A DNA stretch of 5,807 nucleotides from Bacteroidota bacterium (GTDB lineage: Bacteria; Bacteroidota; Ignavibacteria; Ignavibacteriales; Melioribacteraceae): NCBI GenBank assembly GCA_023381535.1, contig JAMCSN010000369.1, positions 1 to 5,807 on the forward strand. Reading direction: 5' to 3'. Below the pieces are notes generated by a model that saw nothing but the letters and a program-made list of their open reading frames with translations, ran no database searches and had not been told where the DNA came from. A program made the position numbers and the translations under genes. Positions 1 to 5,588 of the stretch are shown piece after piece. The first letter of the stretch is position 1, and each line of letters opens with the position of its first letter.

Positions 1-667
1 TTACAATCCCCAAATTCAGATTTCCTATTTGATGTTTCGGTTGAATCTTTATTGCGCGTTCCATCGAATTAATTGCTTCCTGGTTTTTGCCGGTCTCGTA
101 GTAACAAACTCCCATATCTACCCACACGTCTGCATTCTTAGGATCCATTTTCAAGTATTTCTGGTATTCTTCTATGGCTCTGGTTTTCAATCCCGAATCG
201 TTTAACAAATGAGCCAACTGCAATTCCAGCTCTTTGTTATTGGGATCATTTTTGACTTTCTCTTCTAGCGTATTAATTTGTTCTAAACTACTAAGATCAA
301 CACCGGAGTGCGGATTGTTGTTATTATTGTTACTGAAGTCTTGAGTCTGGGTGACAACGGGCTGATCAAAAACTCCCGATGCGTACAAAATTAATCCACC
401 GACAAGAATCAAAACAAAAAGTAAATAGAACAACTTAGTTTTGGAAACTTCTTTTGGTTTTGCCTCAACATCCTTTTGATTAGCGTTTTTTTGTTTTTTA
501 TTCTTCTCAGAAAATTTCGACTTAGCACCGCTGTCTTTCTTCTTTTCAACTACATTTTCAATCTCATCTTGCTTATTTGTCGAAATCAATGGGGCGCCGC
601 AACTTGCACAAAAAACCGCATTTGCTAAATTCATTTCCCCGCAAACATTGCACTTCACTTCGTTCAT
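1..667 (-). CDS. Zinc-ribbon, single-TM, TPR-repeat protein (3' part missing, runs off left edge)
   Basis: This reading frame is open from an ATG at 667 to the window edge, giving 222 codons with no stop, so the C-terminus lies outside. Seen in the translation: a zinc ribbon at residues 6-23 (C6, C9, C20, C23; CNVCG then CASCG), a Lys/Glu-rich linker at 30-77, one hydrophobic membrane segment at about 79-98, an Asn-run linker (six Asn at 113-118), and TPR units at about 147-178 and 179-212 with a third beginning at 213. The TPR signatures include AIEEYQKYLKMDP and AINSMERAIKIQP. A cytoplasmic zinc ribbon with TPRs across the membrane is the likely topology, because the Lys-rich stretch precedes the TM. 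TPRs bind other proteins; the partner cannot be read from this sequence. The gene lies 21 bp downstream of the HU gene in the same direction, so the two are probably co-transcribed. The start is preceded by an A/G-rich stretch but no strong Shine-Dalgarno. Exact function is unknown. Confidence 0.88.
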   Translation of the reverse strand, partial: MNEVKCNVCGEMNLANAVFCASCGAPLISTNKQDEIENVVEKKKDSGAKSKFSEKNKKQKNANQKDVEAKPKEVSKTKLFYLLFVLILVGGLILYASGVFDQPVVTQTQDFSNNNNNNPHSGVDLSSLEQINTLEEKVKNDPNNKELELQLAHLLNDSGLKTRAIEEYQKYLKMDPKNADVWVDMGVCYYETGKNQEAINSMERAIKIQPKHQIGNLNLGIV

Positions 668-688
668 TCTGTTATCGTCTTTTCTTCT

Positions 689-991
689 TTATTCACTAGA
701 ATTGTTTTCTTTCATACCTGAATCGACAGCATCCTTGAAATCTTTTGAGAACTTAAATACAGGAACATAATGTTCGCCAACATAAACCTTCTCACCGGTT
801 CTTGGGTTTCTAGCATAACGGGCCTTTTTCTTTTTAACACGATAGCTTCCAAATCCACGAATTTCGATGCCCCTGCCTTCTCGTAGCGCATGAATTACCG
901 TTGTCAAGAATCCTTCAACAATAGCTTCGGTCTCCAGTTTAGTCAGTCCGGTTCCAATGGCTATTTTTTCGACTATGTCAGCCTTCGTCAT
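689..991 (-). CDS. HU/IHF family nucleoid DNA-binding protein
   Basis: This 100-residue protein has the full HU/IHF fold and slightly exceeds the usual ~90 residues because of a short polar tail (about 92-100). It starts MTKADIVEKIA, has the dimer-core signature IEIRGFGSY at 42-50, and carries the DNA-binding arm with RNPRTGE at 61-67, whose Pro63 is the residue that intercalates at DNA kinks in this family. The product should dimerise, bend DNA non-specifically or semi-specifically, and organise the nucleoid. Whether it is HU-like or IHF-like cannot be settled from sequence alone. On the coding strand GAGG lies 5 nt before the ATG, which supports this start. It is the first gene of a leftward unit with the TPR protein, and a 15-bp inverted repeat lies in its leader (1024-1038). 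Confidence 0.95.
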   Translation of the reverse strand: MTKADIVEKIAIGTGLTKLETEAIVEGFLTTVIHALREGRGIEIRGFGSYRVKKKKARYARNPRTGEKVYVGEHYVPVFKFSKDFKDAVDSGMKENNSSE

Positions 992-1023
992 CCTAACCTC
1001 AAATATTTAAGTAAGTTACAGAA

Positions 1024-1038
1024 TTTAGCGGGGCTAAA
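1024..1038. repeat. Inverted repeat in the HU leader
   Basis: TTTAGC (1024-1029) and GCTAAA (1033-1038) are perfect 6-bp inverted arms around GGG. The element lies 33-47 nt upstream of the HU start codon. It is downstream of the best candidate HU -10, so it would be in the transcribed leader if that promoter is right. It could be an operator half-pair or a small RNA hairpin; nothing here decides between them, and a 6-bp arm can arise by chance. Confidence 0.4.
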
Positions 1039-1195
1039 GTTATTAAAAACTATAATAAAAACAAAAAAAACAGCGTATTAACATTTCAAAAAGTCAAACC
1101 GGTCTCATCTTTCTTTGCTGTCTCACTTTCATACAAATCGGGCCGGAATGTAAAACGAAAAAGTTGCAATTCAAGAAAAATTACGTGTTTTGGTG

Positions 1196-1204
1196 TGGTA
1201 TAAT
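1196..1204 (+). promoter_or_regulatory. Extended -10 promoter for the rightward membrane-protein/regulator unit
   Basis: A perfect TATAAT at 1199-1204 is preceded by TG at 1196-1197 with one base between, the extended -10 arrangement TGnTATAAT. No good -35 hexamer sits at 16-18 bp (the bases there are A-rich), which is acceptable because extended -10 promoters often do not need one. Transcription would begin near 1211, leaving a leader of about 30 nt before the ATG at 1243. This is a sequence-only prediction. Confidence 0.55.
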
Positions 1205-1242
1205 GTTTGTTTTCATAAAGCCATGAAATCAAAGGAATTGAA

Positions 1243-1809
1243 ATGACACTCGTACCAATCATCTATACAAGTTTAATCATCTTTTCAGTACTGCTTTTTT
1301 CTGTGATCATAATTTCATACTTGTCTTTCAAGATTAGATCAAGGAACAGAAAAAATTTACCTTCCGAAAGAATCGCATTGACAAATAGCATGAACATTTC
1401 AAGACCTATTGCTTTGAGCGTTCCTAAATTGAATGTGAATCCGCCGCCAGCACATTCTCACTACAACAATAAACCTAAATACAACGACCAAGTAATTATG
1501 AACGAGAGAAAGGTCAGAAAAAATAGTCTTTCTTACACCCAATCGACCAATCGAAAAGATTCCTTCAACAAGAATGAAGAAAGCCGACCGCACAGACATA
1601 ATGAAAGGACCAGTTTAAGAGCAACCCGTCTTGAAATAATGAATGAGTCTAATTCGTTTAGAAAAACATCGGAGTTGCATAGCGAGTCAAATCATCAGAG
1701 CTACGACCGAGACAAAATGGTTGAAGCCAATCTATTCAGTTATTATGACAATGACACTGAATCGGATTTTGTTTTGATGGATACAACTCTTCTTCGTCAG
1801 GCACAGTAA
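1243..1809 (+). CDS. Membrane-anchored hypothetical protein, paralog A (His-rich disordered tail)
   Basis: I do not recognise this 188-residue protein. A single hydrophobic segment spans about residues 4-29 and is followed at once by KIRSRNRKN, so the positive-inside rule places the rest in the cytoplasm. The remainder is low-complexity and polar (Asn, Ser, Arg, Glu) and looks disordered, with scattered His (PPPAHSHYNN at 67-76, RPHRHNER at 115-122, H146, H151). It is a paralog of the next gene: 16 of the first 29 residues are identical without gaps, including LVP at 3-5, IYT at 7-9 and ISYxSF at 24-29. Short later blocks also match: NIS near 51-53, RLEIMNE at 129-135, and S-Y-YD-x3-E-x2-F at 166-176. 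AAAGGA at 1231-1236 lies 6 nt before the ATG and supports the start. It is the first gene of a probable operon leading to the HMA-AraC regulator. A membrane scaffold or metal-response accessory role is possible but unproven. Confidence 0.8.
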   Translation: MTLVPIIYTSLIIFSVLLFSVIIISYLSFKIRSRNRKNLPSERIALTNSMNISRPIALSVPKLNVNPPPAHSHYNNKPKYNDQVIMNERKVRKNSLSYTQSTNRKDSFNKNEESRPHRHNERTSLRATRLEIMNESNSFRKTSELHSESNHQSYDRDKMVEANLFSYYDNDTESDFVLMDTTLLRQAQ

Positions 1810-1875
1810 TCTAATTTCAACCGAAACAAGTTTACGCATCATTGTTGAGAAGGTGATTATTTCCTATTTTAAATT

Positions 1876-2406
1876 ATGGAATTAGTACCGCTCATATATA
1901 CAATTCTAAAGGTTGTGGCAGTTCTAGCAATTGCGACACTAATCATATCATATATTTCTTTCCGCAATAAACTCAAGAATGGAACTCTGGATCAACCTGC
2001 TTCAAATAACGAACAAAGAAATATATCACCAGTTGTCGTTCCGTCAATTAGGAAAGTTCTAAACAACGACGAGCTTTTATCCGAACCGGTAATGAAAAAA
2101 GTTGTTGCGGAAGAAAGTCCTAGACCAAAAGAACATCTTAGAAAAGAATCATCAAAAGAGAAATCAACTTCTAGGAAAACCAAGACCGGAAAAACCAGTC
2201 ATTCAAAAAGATTGCAGATAATCAAAGAACTTCAGCCGATTAAGAACAAAGAAACCGAATCAAAAGAAGAATTGCAACCTACACAAAAAACAGGTGAATC
2301 ATTAAAGTCGCTCGATGAGGATATCATCAGCAAATATGATGAACAAGATGAAAATGGTTTTCATGTTTTAAGTGTAAATGATCGAAAGGATAAACACACC
2401 AAGTGA
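1876..2406 (+). CDS. Membrane-anchored hypothetical protein, paralog B (Lys/Glu-rich tail)
   Basis: This 176-residue protein is the diverged sister of the preceding gene. It has the same N-terminal anchor (hydrophobic at about 3-29, ending IISYISFRNK) and the same short blocks: NIS at 49-51, RLQIIKE at 112-118, and S-K-YD-x3-E-x2-F at 152-162. The linker between them is highly charged and Lys/Glu/Ser-rich (about 75-145), probably disordered and cytoplasmic. Unlike paralog A it has very few His, so only the anchor and the short blocks have been kept while the linker drifted. The ATG at 1876 is the first possible standard start after an in-frame TAA at 1870-1872. The nearest Shine-Dalgarno-like AAGGTGA (1850-1856) is 19 nt away, which is too far for normal use. 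Its TGA overlaps the GTG start of the HMA-AraC gene (GTGA), so the two are probably translationally coupled. No known family was recognised. Confidence 0.82.
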   Translation: MELVPLIYTILKVVAVLAIATLIISYISFRNKLKNGTLDQPASNNEQRNISPVVVPSIRKVLNNDELLSEPVMKKVVAEESPRPKEHLRKESSKEKSTSRKTKTGKTSHSKRLQIIKELQPIKNKETESKEELQPTQKTGESLKSLDEDIISKYDEQDENGFHVLSVNDRKDKHTK

Positions 2407-3005
2407 ACCGTCTTGAAACCACCAGGAATACCGGAAATATTTTTTACATAAAGAATATGGTATGCAACCGATGCATTAAAGTTGTTAAAGATGAGTTAAC
2501 CAAATTAAAAGTAAACGTGCGAAATATTTCTTTGGGTGAAGTGGAAACTGCCCTGCCATTAAGCAAACTGCCTCTTAAGGCAATCAAAGAAGCGTTGGAA
2601 AAAAACGGCTTCGAGTTGATTGAAGACAAGAAAGTAAAAGTGATAGAGAAAATTAAGAGCTTTATCATCAAAACGATTTATGAAAAAGAAACTCTTCTTA
2701 GCGAAAACGTTAAGTTTTCAACTTTGCTCGAAAAAGAACTTGGATTAGAGTATCACTACCTAAGCAATTTATTTTCTTCACAGGAAAGTATCACAATAGA
2801 GCAATATATTATTCTTCAAAAAATTGAACGCGCTAAAGAGCTGCTTAAATACGGTGAGCTAACATTAAGCGAGATTGCATATAAACTTGGTTACAGCAGT
2901 GTGCAGCATTTATCCAATCAATTTCACAAAGTGACTGGATTTTCGGCTAGTCAATTCAAGAACCTTACAAATAACATGCGTAAATCTCTCGACAAAGTCG
3001 GCTAA
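2403..3005 (+). CDS. HMA-domain AraC-type transcriptional regulator, probable copper sensor
   Basis: This 200-residue protein combines a heavy-metal-associated domain at about 13-73 with an AraC-type DNA-binding domain at about 84-187. The HMA part has the metal loop NMVCNRC with C21 and C24. The AraC part has two helix-turn-helix units: KFSTLLEKELGLEYHYLSNL at 104-123, and LTLSEIAYKLGYSSVQHLSN at 153-172 followed by FHKVTGFSASQFK. Such fusions of ~190 residues are a known family beside copper ATPase genes in Bacteroidota, where the HMA domain takes the place of the usual AraC effector domain. Inference: Cu+ (or Ag+) binding by the CxxC switches on the chaperone-pump operon that starts 115 bp downstream. 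The start is a GTG overlapping the previous stop by 4 nt, with AAAGGA at 2385-2390 (12 nt away). It adds about 11 residues before the point where relatives I recall begin (IFYIKNMVC), and no other standard start exists before the ATG at 2457, which would cut the first HMA strand. Confidence 0.92.
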   Translation: MNRLETTRNTGNIFYIKNMVCNRCIKVVKDELTKLKVNVRNISLGEVETALPLSKLPLKAIKEALEKNGFELIEDKKVKVIEKIKSFIIKTIYEKETLLSENVKFSTLLEKELGLEYHYLSNLFSSQESITIEQYIILQKIERAKELLKYGELTLSEIAYKLGYSSVQHLSNQFHKVTGFSASQFKNLTNNMRKSLDKVG

Positions 3006-3038
3006 CTTATTCCCTTTCCATTCTGCATCATAAAATTG

Positions 3039-3074
3039 TGTAACATTATTTCATGAAATTGTAACGCACTTTAA
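3039..3074 (+). promoter_or_regulatory. Candidate AraC-type operator: direct repeat spaced 21 bp
   Basis: TGTAAC-N4-TTT-N-A occurs at 3039-3053 and again at 3060-3074, exactly 21 bp apart (two helical turns), with 10 of 15 positions fixed. Direct half-sites about 21 bp apart are how AraC-family proteins with two helix-turn-helix units bind in pairs, as at the ara I1-I2 sites. The downstream copy covers the place where a -33 element would lie for the -7 element at 3087-3094, the geometry of an activator touching RNA polymerase. Between and overlapping the two copies is a perfect 12-bp palindrome, ATTTCATGAAAT (3048-3059), which is an alternative reading. The regulator is encoded directly upstream. 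The link between regulator and site is inference. Confidence 0.5.
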
Positions 3075-3086
3075 GATTTGCATATT

Positions 3087-3094
3087 TAATTTTG
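3087..3094 (+). promoter_or_regulatory. Bacteroidota-type -7 element for the copZ-copA operon
   Basis: TAATTTTG matches TAnnTTTG, the -7 consensus of the primary sigma factor in Bacteroidota, at every fixed position. It overlaps a TATTTA (3083-3088) that could act as an ordinary -10. The expected TTTG -33 element is absent at 19 bp upstream (ACGC at 3064-3067), which suits a promoter that depends on an activator. Transcription from here would leave a leader of roughly 15-20 nt before the copZ start. Confidence 0.5.
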
Positions 3095-3119
3095 ATTAAC
3101 AAATAAACATGGAGAAGTT

Positions 3120-3338
3120 ATGACGGCTAAGAATTATAAAATAAAAGGCATGACTTGCATGCACTGTGTGATGGCTGTAAAGAAAGAATTATCAAAAGTT
3201 GGGTTAGAATCTTTTGAAGTTGAAATCGGATCGGCAAAAGTAAAGTACGACGAATCGAAGGTAGATTCTAAAATGGTTGACAGCGCAATTATTGAAGCAG
3301 GCTACCAAATTGAAGAAGTGAGCGATGAAAAGTTATAA
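3120..3338 (+). CDS. copZ: CopZ-like copper chaperone (HMA domain protein)
   Basis: This 72-residue protein is a single heavy-metal-associated domain of normal length for the family. The metal loop is GMTCMHC with C13 and C16, and a His sits between the cysteines as in many CopZ-type chaperones. The rest follows the beta-alpha-beta-beta-alpha-beta plan (VEIGSAKVKYDES in the middle, AIIEAGYQI near the end). Such proteins bind Cu+ in the cytoplasm and hand it to the HMA domain or membrane entry site of CopA. The start is set by GGAG at 3111-3114, 5 nt before the ATG. The gene overlaps the ATPase start by 14 nt, so the two are co-transcribed and probably coupled. The adjacent ATPase has the P1B-1 signature, which makes Cu+/Ag+ the likely cargo rather than Hg2+ or Zn2+. 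Confidence 0.93.
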   Translation: MTAKNYKIKGMTCMHCVMAVKKELSKVGLESFEVEIGSAKVKYDESKVDSKMVDSAIIEAGYQIEEVSDEKL

Positions 3339-5556
3339 TATTCCAGTAGAGGGAATGACATGCGCTAGCTGTGTAAGACGGGTCGAAAAAGTCATAAGCA
3401 AATTTGAAGGAGTTAAAAACGTCAGCGTGAATCTTGCAACTGAGCACGTAACGTTCGAGACCGATAACGATTTCACCGAACTTGATGCAATAGCAAATGC
3501 AGTTCAAGATTACGGTTACAAGTTGGATATTGATGCAATCGCAAATCAGAAATCTGAAAAAACCGGAATTGATTCAACCGATAATCAAAAAGATGAATAC
3601 TTCGATTTGCTGAAAAAGGATTTCGTTCTTGCTGTTGTGTTTACAGTGCCGATTTTTTTGGTAAGCATGCTTTACGAATTCGATTTCTTCAAAAATTTCT
3701 GGCCGTTTACAGCAGACTACACTCACAAGATTCTGCTGATACTTACAACGCCGATTGTTTTTATCAGCGGTAAAAGATTCTACAAAGTATTTTGGACAAA
3801 CTTAAAACATTTTTCTGCCGAGATGAATTCGTTGGTTGCAATAGGAACCGGCGCCGCTTATGTATACAGCACACTAGCGACTCTTTTCCCCGATTCAATT
3901 TCAATACATGGCGAACTTCCACATGTGTACTTCGAAACAGTCGGTGTGATAATAACTTTGATTCTGATGGGCAAATTGCTAGAGCACCAGGCGAAACGAA
4001 AAACCAATTCGGCAATAAAAAAATTGATGGAGCTCAAACCGAAAACAGCTAGGGTGTTAATCAACAATGCGGAAAAAGAAATCAGCATTTCGGAATTGAG
4101 AAAAGATCTCGTCGTTGTAATTAAGCCGGGCGAAAAAATTCCGGCTGATGGAATAATCGTTTGGGGAAATTCTGCTGTTGATGAATCGATGATCACAGGT
4201 GAAAGCATACCGGTTGAAAAAGCTGTCGGTTCAAAAATCATCGGCGGCACTATTAATAAGAACGGCACTTTTAATTTCAAAGTAACTGAAGTCGGAGATA
4301 ATTCCATACTCGGACAAATAATTCGACTGGTCGAACAAGCGCAGGCAACCAAACCGCCGATTCAAAAACTCGTCGATAAAATTGCCGGGATATTCGTCCC
4401 TGTGGTGATTGGAATCGCGTTCATTACATTTATCGTATGGTTATTCGTTGGGCAGCAAAACGTATTCACCACAGCGTTAATTAATTTTGTCGCCGTATTA
4501 ATTATCGCGTGTCCGTGCGCGCTTGGTCTTGCAACGCCGACAGCAATAATTGTAGGAACCGGACTTGGCGCTTCGAATGGAATTTTAATTCGCAATGGAG
4601 AAAGCTTAGAACTCGCACAAAAAATCTCCACAGTCATTTTCGATAAAACCGGAACGATCACCGAAGGCAAACCCGATGTTTCTGATATCAGAACAAATAA
4701 TATTGCGGAAGATGATCTAATCCAATTGGCTGCTTCGCTGGAATCAAAATCGGAACATCCGCTTGCCTCGGCAATTTTAGAAAAAGCAAAATCAAAAAAT
4801 ATTTCTTTGATGCAGCCGGATTCGTTTCAAAGCTTGAGCGGCTTCGGACTTACAGGCATTGTCAATAGTAAAACAGTAGTGATCGGCAGATTTGATTTGA
4901 TGAAAGAATATTCGATTAAAACCGACTCAATGGAAAAATTATTTAGAGAGTTAACGAACAACGGCAGCACCGTTATCTGCATTGGTGTTGAGGGCAATTT
5001 AGTTGGTCTTTTCGCCATCGAAGACAAATTAAAGAATACTTCAACCGATGCGGTCCAAGAATTGAATCGACTCGGAATAAAAACCGTTATGCTGACTGGT
5101 GACAATTCTAAGATCGCGGAAATTATTGCGCAGAAGATCGGTATAACGGAATTCAAGTCGGAAGTTTTGCCGGATGAAAAAGCAAACGTAGTAAAAGAGT
5201 ATCAATCAAAAGGAAACGTTGTTGCAATGGTTGGGGACGGAATAAACGATTCACCGGCGCTTGCACAAGCCGACGTTGGTATTGCAATTGGAACAGGTAC
5301 CGATGTTGCAATTGAAACTGCTCAAATAACTTTAGTGCAAGGAAATTTACGTTCGGTTGCAAAAGCCGTGAACCTTTCAAAGCACACAATAAAAACCATC
5401 AAACAAAATTTATTCTGGGCATTTATTTATAACACAATCGGAATTCCGCTTGCAGCACTTGGAATGCTGAATCCTATGATTGGCGCGCTGGCTATGTCGC
5501 TCAGTTCGGTTTCGGTTGTAACCAATTCCTTACGGTTGAAGAGAGCAAAAATTTGA
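3325..5556 (+). CDS. copA: P1B-1 type Cu+-exporting ATPase
   Basis: This complete 743-residue pump has the normal length for a CopA with one N-terminal metal domain. Domains in order: HMA with GMTCASC (C13, C16); four membrane helices at about 100-118, 134-150, 166-187 and 200-218; the actuator domain with MITGES (TGE at 291-293); helices at about 353-375 and 383-410, the latter carrying the Cu-binding CPC (396-398); the phosphorylation site DKTGT with D440; the nucleotide-domain SEHPLA (H478, P479); TGDN at 591-594; GDGIND at 637-642; and two last helices with YN (702-703) and MSLSS (724-728). CPC plus YN plus MxxSS is the P1B-1 signature for Cu+/Ag+ export from the cytoplasm, driven by ATP. 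All catalytic residues are present, so it should be active. It starts inside the chaperone gene (14-nt overlap), and the operon probably ends at the hairpin 8 nt past its stop. Confidence 0.97.
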   Translation: MKSYNIPVEGMTCASCVRRVEKVISKFEGVKNVSVNLATEHVTFETDNDFTELDAIANAVQDYGYKLDIDAIANQKSEKTGIDSTDNQKDEYFDLLKKDFVLAVVFTVPIFLVSMLYEFDFFKNFWPFTADYTHKILLILTTPIVFISGKRFYKVFWTNLKHFSAEMNSLVAIGTGAAYVYSTLATLFPDSISIHGELPHVYFETVGVIITLILMGKLLEHQAKRKTNSAIKKLMELKPKTARVLINNAEKEISISELRKDLVVVIKPGEKIPADGIIVWGNSAVDESMITGESIPVEKAVGSKIIGGTINKNGTFNFKVTEVGDNSILGQIIRLVEQAQATKPPIQKLVDKIAGIFVPVVIGIAFITFIVWLFVGQQNVFTTALINFVAVLIIACPCALGLATPTAIIVGTGLGASNGILIRNGESLELAQKISTVIFDKTGTITEGKPDVSDIRTNNIAEDDLIQLAASLESKSEHPLASAILEKAKSKNISLMQPDSFQSLSGFGLTGIVNSKTVVIGRFDLMKEYSIKTDSMEKLFRELTNNGSTVICIGVEGNLVGLFAIEDKLKNTSTDAVQELNRLGIKTVMLTGDNSKIAEIIAQKIGITEFKSEVLPDEKANVVKEYQSKGNVVAMVGDGINDSPALAQADVGIAIGTGTDVAIETAQITLVQGNLRSVAKAVNLSKHTIKTIKQNLFWAFIYNTIGIPLAALGMLNPMIGALAMSLSSVSVVTNSLRLKRAKI

Positions 5557-5563
5557 CGGACCA

Positions 5564-5588
5564 TGCCGAGAAAATTATTTTCTCGGCA
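5564..5588. terminator. Shared hairpin between convergent genes, likely bidirectional terminator
   Basis: TGCCGAGAAAA (5564-5574) is perfectly complementary to TTTTCTCGGCA (5578-5588), giving an 11-bp stem with a 3-nt loop. It begins 8 nt past the copA stop. On the minus strand its first arm is the last codons of the convergent gene, and its loop is that gene's TAA stop. There is no U-run after the stem on either strand (the T/A runs are within the stem), so it is not a textbook intrinsic terminator; it may act by hairpin alone or protect 3' ends. Confidence 0.55.

Larger units (their letters stand above)
992..1242. other. Divergent intergenic region
   Basis: These 251 bp separate the leftward HU unit from the rightward membrane-protein unit. 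They hold an A/T-rich part near the HU gene (A-runs at about 1055-1070), a small inverted repeat at 1024-1038, and an extended -10 element for the rightward genes at 1196-1204. For the HU side, TATTAT read on the minus strand at 1057-1052 is the best -10 candidate (5 of 6 to TATAAT), but its -35 partner is weak (TTAATA at 18 bp), so no separate promoter is called. No convincing ORF or RNA gene was seen here. Confidence 0.7.

Noticed and set aside
1006..1020. Minus-strand TGTAACTTACTTAAA upstream of HU, resembling the half-site before copZ
   Set aside because: It is a single copy with a mismatch to TGTAAC-N4-TTT-N-A, has no partner 21 bp away and lies next to a gene with no copper role; probably chance in A/T-rich DNA.
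890..1081. 63-codon plus-strand ORF overlapping the HU gene start
   Set aside because: It lies mostly antisense to a clear HU gene, has no family signature and ends in a low-complexity Lys-rich stretch from A-tracts; it is a frame shadow.
1223..1246. Micro-ORF of 7 codons ending in a TGA that overlaps the ATG of paralog A; a similar 4-codon one (3109-3123) precedes copZ
   Set aside because: Both have no convincing ribosome site of their own and simply span the Shine-Dalgarno of the real gene. Such short ORFs are expected by chance, although finding two with the same ATGA overlap is curious.
3048..3059. Palindrome ATTTCATGAAAT as the main operator for a dimeric repressor
   Set aside because: A 12-bp palindrome could bind a dimeric repressor, but the adjacent regulator is AraC-type, which prefers direct repeats. 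It is kept only as an alternative within the operator entry.
3858..4352. 164-codon minus-strand ORF inside copA
   Set aside because: It is entirely antisense to well-conserved ATPase domains, and its composition is what the complement of that coding sequence gives. The other minus-strand ORFs within copA and the paralogs are rejected for the same reason.
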